Of a DNA stretch of 64,000 nucleotides, positions 14,491-25,884 are shown piece by piece (the first letter of the stretch is position 1; each line of letters opens with the position of its first letter). A program made the translations under genes and the position numbers. Below the pieces are notes generated by a model that was not told where the DNA came from, made no database searches, and saw only the letters and a list, made by a program, of their open reading frames with translations. The DNA comes from Neoarius graeffei. Lineage: Eukaryota > Chordata > Actinopteri > Siluriformes > Ariidae. The stretch lies in contig NC_083572.1 of NCBI RefSeq assembly GCF_027579695.1, positions 10,760,915 to 10,824,914 of the forward strand. Direction: 5' to 3'.

Positions 14491-14864
14491 CTCATCTCAT
14501 TATCTCTAGCCACTTTATCCTGTTCTACAGGGTCACAGGCAAGCTGGAGCCTATCCCAGCTGACTACGGGCGAAAGGCGGGGTACACCCTGGACAAGTCG
14601 CCAGGTCATCACAGGGCTGACACATAGACACAGACAACCATTCACACTCACATTCACACCTATGGTCAATTTAGAGTCACCAGTTAACCTAACCTGCATG
14701 TCTTTGGACTGTGGGGGAAACCGGAGCACCCAGAGGAAACCCACGCGGACACGGGGAGAACATGCAAACTCCGCACAGAAAGGCCCTCGCCGGACACGAT
14801 GCTCGAACCTGGACCTTCTTGCTGTGAGGCGACAGCGCTAACCACTACACCACCGTGCCGCCCC
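14491..14864 (-). mobile_element. Main SINE family copy, GAGAT-tail
   Basis: This is an inverted full-length copy, tail at left (CTCATCTCATTATC) and tRNA-like head at right. A perfect 13-bp duplication TGCCTGCAAAAGT flanks it at 14478-14490 and 14865-14877. It carries the longer GTAGAACAGGATAAAGYGG 3' variant. Confidence 0.93.
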
Positions 14865-14890
14865 TGCCTGCAAAAGTGATGCAGTAATTT

Positions 14891-15258
14891 CCATCCATCC
14901 ATTATCCATAACCGCTTATCCAGTGCAGGGTCGCAGGCAAACTGGAGCTTATCCCAGTTGACTATGGGCAAGAGGTGGGGTACACCCTGGACAAGTCGTC
15001 AAATCATCACAGGGCTGACACATAGCAACCAAACAACCATTCACGCTCACACCTACGGTCAATTTACAGCCACCAATTAGCCTAACCTGCATGTTTTTGG
15101 ACTGTGGGGGGAAACCGGAGCACCCGGAGGAAACCCACGCAGATACACGGAGAACATGCAAACTCCACACAGAAAGGCCCCCGTTGGCCGCTACGCTTGA
15201 ACCCAGGACCTTCTTGCTGTGAGGCGACAGTGCTAACCACTACACCACCGTGCTGCCC
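14891..15258 (-). mobile_element. Main SINE family copy, older GATG-tail
   Basis: The tail is CCATCCATCCATTATCC, so it belongs with the copy at 8967-9340. The flanking duplication is ATGCAGTAATTT (14879-14890) against ATGCTGTAATTT (15259-15270), with one mismatch. It sits immediately beside the previous SINE, and its left duplication nearly abuts that copy's right duplication. Confidence 0.9.
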
Positions 15259-15270
15259 ATGCTGTAATTT

Positions 15271-16086
15271 TTGTTTGTAAATTGGAGACTCTGAATACAA
15301 CCCATGCTGCAAATCATGAGCATGATGCTTTACCTTTTCGTTCCCAGCAGGGGACATGTTCCATTCAAATGGAAGTACTCCCTGTATTGGGTCCTCTTTC
15401 AAAAACTTGCCAAGATGTATAGATCAAAAATAGCAGCTATGCAGAACATCTCACATACTTTTTGAAACCAAAGAACCCCGTTTTACCGTTGAACATTTTC
15501 CAGCTCTTATCTAACATGGCACGGAGCACAGTCAAAACCATTTTGAAAGTAACAAATAATGTGCAAGAAATAACTAACTTTAATGAAAACCTTGCTTTTT
15601 CCATCATTGGGCCACATTATTTTCAACTGGTTGCTACTTGGTGATTTTATCTCATTCTGACTCCAAAAATGTTGTTTGAGAAAGAATGCAAGGTGATGCA
15701 TCTCAAATCTGATCAAATAAAATGATTTCCCCTTGAAAAAAAAACCTTTCATCTCCTTAGGATTTGTGTCTTAATGCAAAATCACCATCATCTTATTTTA
15801 ATTCCTTCTATATTTGAGACGTATGGAGGGACTTAAATATTGCTCTTGAATGAGCGCACATGCAGAGATGATGATTTTGGAAAAATCAGGGTTGCCAGAT
15901 CGGATTGAATAATCTGAAACGGGGATTCAAATGTTGTATAGCTGAAGTGAATAGCATTTGATTCCAATGGCATTGGGTGGGATATGTTCGACAGCAAGTG
16001 AGCAGTAAGTTCTTGAATTTGATGTGTTGGAAGCAGGAAAAATGGGCAAGTGGAAGGATCTGAGTGAAATTCAAATTTCACCACAC
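15271..16086. other. Non-coding stretch
   Basis: Only short open frames occur, with no family signature. Confidence 0.4.
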
Positions 16087-16100
16087 ACTCCCTATTGGGG

Positions 16101-16476
16101 CGCGGCACGGTGGTGTAGTGGTTAGCGCTGTCGCCTCACAGCAAGAAGGTCCTGGGTTCGAGCCCCGGGGCCGGCGAGGGCCTTTCTGTGCGGAGTTTGC
16201 ATGTTCTCCCCGTGTCCGCGTGGGTTTCCTCCGGGTGCTCCGGTTTCCCCCACAGTCCAAAGACATGCAGGTTAGGTTAACTGGTGACTCTAAATTGACC
16301 GTAGGTGTGAATGTGAGTGTGAATGGTTGTCTGTGTCTATGTGTCAGCCCTGTGATGACCTGGCGACTTGTCCAGGGTGTACCCCGTCTTTCGCCCGTAG
16401 TCAGCTGGGATAGGCTCCAGCTTGCCTGCGACCCTGTAGAAGGATAAAGCGGCTAGAGATAATGAGATGAGATGAG
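16101..16476 (+). mobile_element. Main SINE family copy with 14-bp duplication
   Basis: The copy is flanked by a perfect ACTCCCTATTGGGG at 16087-16100 and 16477-16490. A box TGGTGTAGTGG and B box GGTTCGAGCCC are intact. It has the short GTAGAAGGATAAAGCGG 3' variant and a (GAGAT)n tail. It landed in the edge of a degraded Tc1 relic. Confidence 0.95.
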
Positions 16477-17117
16477 ACTCCCTATTGGGGACAGAGGGGA
16501 CAGGCACCCTCTACTTCCACAACCATGCCTTTTGTAATGTGTGCAGAATATGGTTTTGCATTGTCTTGTTGAAATCTTGAAGGCAGCACATGTTGCTCCA
16601 AATTCTCAATATACTTTTCTGAATTAATGCTGCCATCACAGAAGTGTAAGTTACCTTTTCTAAAGGCACTGACACAACCTCATACCATGACAGACCCTGG
16701 TTTTTTGGACTCCTTCCTGGTAACAGTCTAGATGGTCCTTTTAGTCTTTGGTTTGGAGCACACGCTGTTCATTTCTTACAAAAAAAAGACCTGGAATACT
16801 AATTTGTCTGAATACAATACATGTTTCCACTGTGTGATGGTCCATCAAAGATGCCTCTGAACCCAGAGAAGTCAACAGCACTTCTGGACACAGTTAACAT
16901 AAGGCTTTTTGCACAGTAAAAGGTTTAACTGCCATTTGTGGATGTAACTCCATTTTGTAGTGCTTGACAAAGGTTTGTCAAAGTAATCCCAAACTCATGT
17001 GGTTATAGCAGCTATTGCTGGGTTTCATGTGACATCACATCCGCCTCATTAGTTATTCAAAACTTGAGCTGGTGGTCTACCAAAGCTCAGTTGACAAAGC
17101 GTTTGTACAGAGAAGGC

Positions 17118-17334
17118 GCATCGCTCGCTTGCATTGTTTTAGGTTGTTCGAATCGATCAAACTATGAGACTGATACAAGTTTCTTCAGAGTTCCCCATGA
17201 ACTAATAAAAAAGGGTGAATGAACACAGGATTTCACAAAAAGACATCGGGAAAGGTGGCTTTCGAACTTCTCACTGAAATCGAAGGGAGCCGAGTCGAAG
17301 CATGCTCGAGTTTTGAGTGATCACTTGGTGAAAG
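17118..17334 (+). pseudogene. THAP zinc-finger first exon, damaged
   Basis: THAP domains bind DNA through a C2CH zinc site. This frame shows CIVLGC (first two cysteines), FFRVP, ERWLSN and RVLSDHL. The last motif should read C-x2-H, but its cysteine position is Leu, so one zinc ligand is lost. A TGA at 17220-17222 also interrupts the frame. The exon ends at AAAG|GTTTGT, a plausible donor, at the same domain position as the intact THAP exon at 43600-43781. The product would be nonfunctional. Confidence 0.6.
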
Positions 17335-17713
17335 GTTTGTATTTCCCTCTCAGCTCTGTCCTTAGTGTTTTCCAAGTACTTTTCTTGCTACGTGTCATTA
17401 TTTTATGGTACATTTTTTAGTCATGAAGCGCTGAAGTCCCCAACTGTTTCTTTGTTTATTCCTCACAAAGTCTATATGCATGAAGGTGGCGACAAAATTC
17501 TTCCCCAGCCATACAGTTACAGTGCACCGTGATCACTTCTCCGTCTTGTTTAACTAAGATCCAGGTCTTTAAAGGGGTTTCTGATGATCTTTGTGAATGA
17601 TTTACCTGAGAGCTAAGAGCCAACACAAGTGAGAATCAAGCCAACTGTTGTTTACTGACACTTGCAGTGCTTCGTTGTAAAGACGTGAACGAAAAGCTTA
17701 AAAAAATACTTAC

Positions 17714-18052
17714 ACGGGCAAAAACAATACAGGATTCATTCGGCAGTGACTTGACACCGAGGTCCTTTACCCAGACACATACAAAAAATTTGTAAGCCTC
17801 CATACTCTTCCACGCTTTCATCTGTTTTGTGGTGTACAAGGACGTCTGCAACACCAGATAGTTCGAGATGTCGGGGAACTCGACTGAAGGGTAGTTTTCG
17901 AGATTGTATGACAAATCCTTCTTTCCCAGACTGTAGTGGTCGATTCCATTGCATATAGCAATCTTCTGAATATATCTAAAGTGAGCAGTGGCCTCTAGAT
18001 TACGAGCATTCTCTGATAAGTTATCACTAGTTGTTTGCACTATGGCAGCCAT
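17714..18052 (-). CDS. First exon of the second gene of an ISL2EU-like transposon (copy A)
   Basis: The frame has 113 codons from an ATG at 18052, ending at CGT|GTAAGT, a strong donor in the same phase as the 44449-44832 exon. The motif AWKSMEAYKFFVCVWVKDL aligns with the other two copies. The start lies just inside the element terminus, suggesting the terminal repeat holds the promoter. Downstream exons are absent, so at best a truncated peptide could be made. Similarity to the other copies is low outside the motif, so these are separate old families. Confidence 0.55.
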
Positions 18053-18151
18053 TTAGACCACCAGCTATTTCACTTCCAGTAAAACCGCTAAGAAAAGTCA
18101 CGTGACTGATGAATGATGGATCTTGATGCAGTGCCATTTTCTTTTGAAATA

Positions 18152-19655
18152 CAACCCCGATTCCAAAAAAGTTGGGACAAAGTACAAATTGTAAATAAAA
18201 GCAGAATGCAATAATTTACAAATCTCAAAAACTGATATTGTATTCACAATAGAACATAGACAACATATCAAATGTCGAAAGTGAGACATTTTGAAATTTC
18301 ATGCCAAATATTGGCTCATTTGAAATTTCATGACAGCAACACATCTCAAAAAAGTCGGGACGGGGCAATAAGAGGCTGGAAAAGTTAAAGGTACAAAAAA
18401 GGAACAGCTGGAGGACCAAATTGCAACTCATTAGGTCAATTGGCAATAGGTCATTAACACGACTGGGTATAAAAAGAGCATCTTTGAGTGGCAGCGGCTC
18501 TCAGAAGTAAAGATGGGAAGAGGATCACCAATCCCCCTAATTCTGCGCCGACAAATAGTGGAGCAATATCAGAAAGGAGTTCGACAGTGTAAAATTGCAA
18601 AGAGTTTGAACATATCATCTACAGTGCATAAGATTCAGAGAATCTGGAAGAATCTCTGCGCGTAAGGGTCAAGGCCGGAAAACCATACTGGGTGCCCGTG
18701 ATCTTTGGGCCCTTAGATGGCACTGCATCACATACAGGCATGCTTCTGTATTGGAAATCACAAAATGGGCTCAGGAATAATTTCCAGAGAACATTATCTG
18801 TGAACACAATTCACCGTGCCATCCGCCGTTGCCAGCTAAAACTCTATAGTTCAAAGAAGAAGCCGTATCTAAACATGATCCAGAAGCGCAGACGTCTTCT
18901 CTGGGCCAAGGCTCATTTAAAATGGACTGTGGCAAAGTGGAAAACTGTTCTGTGGTCAGACGAATCAAAATTTGAAGTTCTTTATGGAAATCAGGGACGC
19001 TGTGTCATTCGGACTAAAGAGGAGAAGGATGACCCAAGTTGTTATCAGCGCTCAGTTCAGAAGCCTGCATCTCTGGGGTTGCATTAGTGCGTGTGGCATG
19101 GGAAGCTTACACATCTGGAAAGACACCATCAATGCTGAAAGGTATATCCAGGTTCTAGAGCAACATATGCTCCCATCCAGACGACGTCTCTTTCAGGGAA
19201 GACCTTGCATTTTCCAACATGACAATGCCAAACCACATACTGCATCAATTACAGCATCATGGCTGCGTAGAAGAAGGGTCCGGGTACTGAACTGGCCAGC
19301 CTGCAGTCCAGATCTTTCACCCATAGAAAACATTTGGCGCATCATAAAACGGAAGATACGACAAAAAAGACCTAAGACAGTTGAGCAACTAGAATCCTAC
19401 ATTAGATGAGAATGGGTTAACATTCCTATCCCTGAACTTGAGCAACTTGTCTCCTCAGTCCCCAGATGTTTACAGACTGTTGTAAAGAGAAAAGGGAATG
19501 TCTCACAGTGGTAAACATGACCTTGTCCCAACTTTTTTGAGATGTGTTGTTGTCATGAAATTTAAAATCACCTAATTTTTCTCTTTAAATGATACATTTT
19601 CTCAGTTTAAACATTTGATATGTCATCTATGTTCTATTCTGAATAAAATATGGAA
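18152..19655 (+). mobile_element. Tc1/mariner transposon, right end truncated
   Basis: The left terminus CAACCCCGATTCCAAAAAAG follows a TA (18150-18151). The right terminal repeat is missing: sequence homologous to the other copy at 50503-54378 stops near 19650. The transposase inside is frameshifted. Confidence 0.85.
18513..19514 (+). pseudogene. Tc1 transposase with frameshifts
   Basis: It starts MGRGSPIPLILRRQIVEQY and ends KRKGNVSQW. The frame is lost near 18620, where ISSSTVHNI in the copy at 54017 is shortened by a deletion, and again near 19040. All three DD34E residues are readable across frames: WSDES, QHDNAKPH and SPDLSPIENIW. A TGA at 19407 replaces the Gln seen in the other copy. 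Confidence 0.88.
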
Positions 19656-19803
19656 TATGGCCAGAATTTTTGCTACCTCACAAAAATTCCCATGAAGCCA
19701 CTTAATAACTTTTGACAAACCCAAGGTTGATCTGGTAAGCTTATCCTGTCTGTCATTTTTGTCTAGTGAGAATGTTAAAATAATTCCAATCTGATATCAA
19801 TCC

Positions 19804-20168
19804 AGGCGACATGGTGGTGTAGTGGTTAGCGCTGTCGCCTCACAGCAAGAAGGTCTGGGTTCTAGCCCCGTGGCTGACGAGGGCCTTTCTGTGCGGAGTT
19901 TGCATGTTCTTCCTGTGTCCCCGTGGGTTTCCTCCGGGTGCTCTGGTTTCCCCCACAGTCCAAAGCCATGCAGGTTAGGTTAACTGGTGACTCTAAATTG
20001 ACCATACGTGTGAATGGTTGTCTTTGTCTGTGTCAGCCCTGTGATGACCTGGCAACTTGTCCAGGGTGTACGCCGCCTTTCGCCCGTAGTCAGCTGGGAT
20101 AGACTCCAGCTTGCTTGTGACCCTGTAGAACAGGATAAAGCAGCTGGAGATCATGAGATGAGATGAGA
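19804..20168 (+). mobile_element. Main SINE family copy
   Basis: The B box has decayed to GGTTCTAGCCC. It has the longer GTAGAACAGGATAAAGCAG 3' variant and a (GAGAT)n tail. Flanks TGATATCAATCC and TGATATCCAATC look like one duplication that has since gained or lost a base. Confidence 0.88.
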
Positions 20169-20171
20169 TGA

Positions 20172-20929
20172 TATCCAATCATGGAAGATCATCTTCAGAC
20201 TTAGTTGCTATGGGTCCTATAACTTTTTTCACATAACTATGTGATGAGCATAAACCTGCTAGAAACTCTCCCTGAGTAACTAAACCCATCTATAATATAC
20301 ATAGGGCTAAATCACAAATTGCTCAATTTGCATTCATTCACCATCAACACAACAAAGATTTTTGGGAGCAAAATGTCCATTAATTGGTCCTTTTTAAACT
20401 TTCTTTTTCAACACTTCAGTTTCTTATCTTGAAGTTCCCTGCTTCATTCATGCCATTTGTCCCAAACTGGGAACACCTCATGCATTAGTTATTTCTTCTC
20501 AGTGAGAATAAATAAGCTTGAAAGCAACTGACATGCAGCTCCAGAGAAATTAAACCACAGATGTTGAAAGGATGCCAAATTAAGTAGTTATTTGAAATCT
20601 TTTAGAACAGAGCTTCTCAAATCTGTTGTAGCCAGGAACTCCTTTAATTATACAATAAATTAAATGGACCTCCTTGGCACAGATTTAAGTGTGCATAATA
20701 ATATTGTGTATACTTATTAGAACTTTCTATCCCTGAACTGACAGAACACATGAGGTCTGAATTATAGGAAGCTTGTTATTGACTTATTGAGGCTATTGAG
20801 GGTCAGAACAACTGCATCCCAAAAAAAAACCACACACAAAAGACCTGAAACTAGCCCCCCAAAAATCAGTCACTGAAAAAGCGATACACCTATCTTCTTT
20901 TTCTCAACTTTTGTGACCCCCTGGACCCA
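20172..20929. other. Non-coding stretch
   Basis: No gene or transposon end is recognised before the LINE begins near 20930. Confidence 0.4.
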
Positions 20930-22735
20930 CCCCTGGACATCGTCATCTCCCTGGGGGACATCTCGGTTACCTTCACCCTGTGCGAAGAATCTAGGGGTCG
21001 TGCTTGACGACAAACTCTCCTCCTCAGCGAACATCGCTTCAGTGACCCGGACATGTAGATTCCTCCTCTACGACGTCCGAAGGATCCACACCCTTTCCTC
21101 ACCACCTAACTCTACTCAGCTCCTGGTCCAAGCACTGATCCTCTCCTGCTTGGACTACTGCAACTCTCTCCTTACTGGCCTTCCAGCTTCTGCCATCAGA
21201 CCCCTGCAGCTCATCCAGAGCACTACAGCTCACCTGTTCTATAACCTCCCTCGTTCTTCCCATGTCACACCTCTGCTTGCCGACCTGCACTGGCTACCTA
21301 TCGCAGCTCGTATCAAATTTAAGACATTGGTGCTAGCTTACCAGGCTGTCAAGGGGTTAGGGCCAACATACCTCCAGAGCCTGATCTGCCCCTACATGCC
21401 AGCCAGATCCCTATGCTCCACTACTACTGGTCGCCTGGCCCTTCCTCCTCTCTGTTCCTCCCCAGCCCACTCAAGACTGCCGTCTGTCCTGGCTCCCTGC
21501 TGGTGTAATGATCTTCCCATTGAGGTCAGAACTGCCGACTCCATGACCACCTTCAAGTGCAAACTGAAGACTCACCTCTTCAGTCTCCTCTGCTTCCCTG
21601 CCCACTGTGTAATTGCATATTGGTCTAGACCAACCCAGGCTGTGTACTGTTTAGCCTGGGGTGAGCCGTTTGAGTTTTATTTTTCTCTTCTTCGTTGAAT
21701 TTTGTATGGTTGGTTTGTTTCCTTGGCTGTTTGCTGAGTATTGGTACCACTGGAACGTTCTTGTCTCGAAGTTCAGCACTTCGTGTACCCAGGGGCGCCG
21801 CCAGAAATTGTGGGCCCCACGAAAGATTAGAATTTTGGGCCCCCCAACTTTGCTCATTAAAAACTTCAATCCTAAAGCATTTATGGGTTGTATTGCTGCT
21901 TACCTCCTTCTCCAAAGGGGGGTTCAGTGGTTTGGTAGGGTGGAGGTCCCCCTGAGGCTGAATCTGTGCATATTTAGGGCACCCCATTAGTTATGAAACT
22001 GGTTATTAGCACTAGTTATTAGCACCAGCATAACGTAATATTTCATCTTGTTTATCACACAAGTCAGTTCAGTTATTAAAATGGAAAAAATGTCACTGTA
22101 CAAACTGTAAAAGTGTTCTCTTGATAGGCTAATCCAACCACGTTCATACTGTTCATTTACCATTCGCTAATATTTTGAACACACGTGAGCAATAGCTACC
22201 TTTCTTTGGGAAAAACTGAGTGACCAGTTGCCTGCCTCTCCGGTCCCTCTCAGCTTTCAGCTGCCTTTCTTTACGTTTTTGACAGCCACTCTTCATATTT
22301 AGCGATCATAGACTGTACGCACTCCACTGCTGGCTGGCTGGCTGCTGCACCGCGACACAGCAGCAAGTAGTGTTGCACTGATCAGCACACAGATTTAACG
22401 CATCGCGCTTCTACCAGAACTGGACCGTACCATTTCGCAAAAGGGGGAGGGTTAAATGACTACATGTTGAAGAACTCAAGAAATAGACAACCTTGTTCAA
22501 TTAGCTCATTTTACCAGATGGAATATTGCATTGTTGTTATTTCAAAAGTCTTATTAAAATCATTAAAAGCATATTATCAGCCCCTTAAAGGGCCCCATGG
22601 CAGTGCTGGGCCCCTAGAATTGTTCTAACCTTTCCCCCCCTGGCGGCGCCCATGCGTGTACCTGACTTTTGCACTTGTTGTACGTCGCTCTGGATAACAG
22701 CGTCTGATAAATGCCATGTAATGTGTGAGAAACAA
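20930..22735 (+). mobile_element. Non-LTR retrotransposon (LINE), 5' truncated, split by a hAT
   Basis: An open frame at 20913-21698 gives the region downstream of a LINE reverse transcriptase: KNLGVVLDDKLSSSANI, LILSCLDYCNSLLTGLPAS, LLADLHWLPIAARIKFKTLV and WCNDLPIEVRTA. The catalytic part of the RT is missing. After the hAT at 21790-22654 the 3' tail resumes with GTACGTCGCTCTGGATAAC and GATAAATGCCATGTAATG. The clade is uncertain (I/Nimb- or L2-like). The same 3' tail ends the SINE at 50325-54401, which suggests this LINE family mobilised that SINE. Confidence 0.8.
21790..22654. mobile_element. Non-autonomous hAT transposon, 865 bp
   Basis: It is flanked by a perfect 8-bp duplication CGTGTACC (21782-21789 and 22655-22662), the hAT signature. 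The ends are CAGGGGCGCCGCCAG and, inverted, CATGGGCGCCGCCAG. Outside the element the LINE reads continuously from TTCGTGTACC into TGACTTTTGCAC. No transposase frame is present, so it must have been moved by a related autonomous hAT. Confidence 0.92.
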
Positions 22736-22782
22736 GGTCACTGTTGTGCATACACATTTCTCCTGTACAGATATTATATCCA

Positions 22783-23159
22783 GGGCGGCACGGTGGTGTA
22801 GTGGTTAGCGCTGTCGCCTCACAGCAAGAAGGTCCGGGTTCGAGCCCCGTGGCTGGCGAGGGCCTTTCTGTGTGGAGTTTGCATGTTCTCCCCGTGTCCG
22901 CGTGGGTTTCCTCCGGGTGCTCCGGTTTCCCCCACAGTCCAAAGACATGCAGGTTAGGTTAACTGGTGACTCTAAATTGACCGTAGGTGTGAATGCGAGT
23001 GTGAATGGTTGTCTGTGTCTATGTGTCAGCCCTGTGATGACCTGGCGACTTGTCCAGGGTGTACCCCGCCTTTCGCCCGCAGTCAGCTGGGATAGGCTCC
23101 AGCTTGCCTGCGACCCTGTAGAACAGGATAAAGCGGCTAGAGATAATGAGATGAGATGA
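22783..23159 (+). mobile_element. Main SINE family copy
   Basis: A and B boxes are intact. The longer 3' variant is followed by a (GAGAT)n tail. Flanks GATATTATATCCA and GATATTATCCA differ by two bases and probably represent one duplication. Confidence 0.92.
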
Positions 23160-23170
23160 GATATTATCCA

Positions 23171-24539
23171 CTCCATAATCCCCACTTTCCCTTTGAACAA
23201 AAAGTTGCTATGATTTATAAATGGTTCTGTGCATTATTAAAGTTTGCCTTTGGTTTGCAGATATGCATTCTATTTCATTCTGATTACTCCCTATAAAATA
23301 CGATCTTGTCAACCAGTGAGCATTTTTAAACTAGCCAAATTTACTGCAAAAGTTGTGACCCTGGCAGCCCTGACATTAACCGTACTGTCTTTTGCTCCTC
23401 CCTGGAGCACCGGAGCATGGGGCAGTGTGATTCCTGCCCCACTTGGCTTCTATTAGCACTTGTTGCATTTCCTATTTTACAGAACCAAGCAGTAATGATT
23501 GTAAGAGAAATCCACAATGCTGTTACAAGTGAGGCTGGGGCTGATTTCTTTCTAGCCCAGACTGTAGATTCATGCAGCCTGTCAGTGAGAGTCATGTCAG
23601 GTGGTTACACAGTGCGAAACACCTATTTACCCCATCTTATATCCATTTTTTTTTAAATTTTGATAAAAGGTGATTTCCTGAGCAAACATTGTTCAATCAA
23701 AGTACAAATTAAACAACTTGGTGGATTTAGTTGGAAATCCTGCATGAATCCAGACATCAAGCAATTTAAAAAAATGAAAAAACATGATATGAATCTGCGA
23801 ATATACCTTTAATTTTGTGTGTATGCAATAGTTTGCTTCACGCCATTCTTATTATGCAATTCGATGGGACCTTTGGGTATAACGTGTTGCTCAATTCTAA
23901 TAGTTTTCTTCACATCATGAGCAGCCATCAGTGGTAATAAGGTAGACCTCCATCTACAAAGGAGAAGCTTTTGATTAGTTTTTCCCCATCGGCTCCTGTC
24001 CTACTTTGAAGAAAGTTCATGATACTCAGTTTTACTGTGCAAAACCAGAATGAAAGCAACTAAAGTGCTGAAAAACTCTTACAATTCTAAATCCCCAAAC
24101 TGCATTTCAGCACTTCAAAATGACGTTCAAATAGTTTAAAGACTAATATGAGAAAGAAAAAACTTAATTAGTCAGCTCGCAGAACTGTAATTCGCAAGCA
24201 TTTATCACAGGCATTAAGTCTTGGACAGACTCTGCTCTTCTCTACTAAATCATCTCCTCTGGCTGCTCGGCTTAATCATTAAAGTTCGGTGCTTCATTTG
24301 AGAGAACATCTGAGAAAGTAACTGCTGAAACTGCAACGGAAGGTCGGATGTTCTCGGAAAATCCTTAAAGAAGCACTCTATCCTATCTATACCGGACAAC
24401 TGGCCAAGCAAACTGCTGAACCAGTGTCAGAAAAGATCACACACCTGGCTGTACGTAAGCCTTTTTACACGCATGAGATCCTGTAAACCCAACGAACGCT
24501 CAGGACAACATCAAGCACAAAGTCGGAATCAAAATACTG
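23171..24539. other. Non-coding, AT-rich stretch
   Basis: I see no supported gene or repeat family. It lies downstream of the host gene on the minus strand. Confidence 0.4.
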
Positions 24540-25884
24540 AGTAAATTCTATTTATTTGACAGCTAGATTTCAAGTCAAGTATTCCGTAAAGATGTAAATG
24601 ACCTCTGGATTGAATTTGATCATGATGGGGAAAAAAAAAAATACATAAATGAATCAAAATGAAATAATATAATTACATCGTGCAAAATAATAAGCTCAGA
24701 GCAGGTAGACTACGTCTTGTAAGAAAAAGCAAAACCACATGCACTCTGGGGAAAAAAAAATTCTAATAATAAATCCTAATTTTCCTGAAAGACATTTATT
24801 TTGGATTCCTGAATATTTTTTTTTCTTTTGCTTTCTGAACTCGAACCCTACTTTCTTTCAGAATCAAGATACTTTGCATGACATTTAAATTGCAAATCGT
24901 TATGAGAAATGCAACATACAACGTGGATGAGGAAGAATTGATTTCTACTACTTGTAAAAATAAATAAAATTCTTCTTTTTTGACATCTTTATAGTACAAT
25001 ACCATTGTTTCTCACACGCTCTCATGCGTGAATCTCACCCCATCGCATTCAAAGTGGAGAAGTGGACAATCATTGAGACATCTTCACTTCATTTGCTTTC
25101 TGAATATTTCTTTTCTGTCCATTTATTCACCCCGAGCTGCAAGTTCAGAATATCCCATCATGTCCAGCAGAAAATCAGACATCCAATATATTTATTTTCC
25201 CTTTTTAATGTTCCAGATATTTTCTTGATAAAATCTAGCTACTGAATTTTAAATTAGCCCTCCTTTTTTAAAGTTAAGAATAAGTCCTTACACAGAAACT
25301 TACATACACATTGACAAAAAAATCTAGTACTGAGGGTCACATCTAGAAAATAATTCTTCACTAATCTTCATCAAATTTACTAAGGGAAGCTTCTAAAAGT
25401 TTGATCATTGCTACTTTGTTTGTGAATGATATAAAATCCAGTCATTTTACATCAAAAGTCCGACATTAGAATAGACACCACGAGGTTTCTTTCCTGAAAT
25501 CTCACCTTTTGCATGTCGACAGAGGATTGATGCAGGTCGAATTTCATGGGGGAAAAAAAACAGCCATGAAAACGACTCTTTTGCATCCAAATTTCATTCC
25601 TCTACAGATTTTTGCACATGTTCGTTTGTTCATTATATTAGCTGGATTTTACCCCATATTTTTTTTAAATTAATGCCCAACTAAACAGCCAGCACTTTTT
25701 GGTTCTCGGTAGATTTAACTTTTCTTCTGGAACTCGGCTACTTCCTGTCCTCCTGTTCGCGTGAGCTTGACCTGTCCGTCAGGGCTACACAAAACACCGA
25801 CGTGTCACGAATGAAAGACTAAGAGAAGTCCCGCTCTCAAAAGATAGGCAATTGAGAAGAGAAAAAAAACACGATTAACACGTT
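24540..25884 (-). other. Likely 3' UTR of the minus-strand host gene
   Basis: This lies directly after the stop codon of the last coding exon, is AT-rich and is nearly free of recognisable mobile elements, unlike most of the window. Minus-strand AATAAA signals (TTTATT on plus) occur at 25191-25196, 24795-24800 and 24551-24556. Which one is used cannot be decided from sequence. Confidence 0.4.

Larger units (their letters stand above)
17018..18106. mobile_element. ISL2EU-like transposon reduced to its two ends (copy A)
   Basis: A plus-strand THAP-like exon enters from the left end and a minus-strand second-gene exon enters from the right end, so the two genes converge. The ends carry TCATGTGAC and, inverted, TCACGTGAC. 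An exact 13-bp inverted pair AGCTGGTGGTCTA lies at 17067-17079 and 18054-18066. The break in the host Tc1 relic is compatible with a 2-bp TG duplication (17016-17017, 18107-18108). At 1089 bp it lacks both transposase and nuclease bodies. The family name comes from the gene pair and is an inference. Confidence 0.6.
16491..18149 (-). mobile_element. Degraded Tc1-like transposon split by an ISL2EU-like element
   Basis: Minus-strand translation of 16491-17017 gives fragments such as NLEQHVLPS and QQDNAKP, the region around the second catalytic Asp of Tc1 transposases. The sequence resumes at 18109-18149 with GATGGATCTTGATGCAGTG after the inserted element at 17018-18106. Many frameshifts and stops are present, and no termini were recognised. 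Confidence 0.6.

Noticed and set aside
16064-16447. Recurring 100-130 codon frames (HGGVVVSAVASQQEG and the reverse CGGNRSTRRKPTRTRGEHAN) at a dozen places
   Set aside because: They coincide exactly with SINE copies on both strands. The SINE is non-coding and the frames reflect its low divergence.
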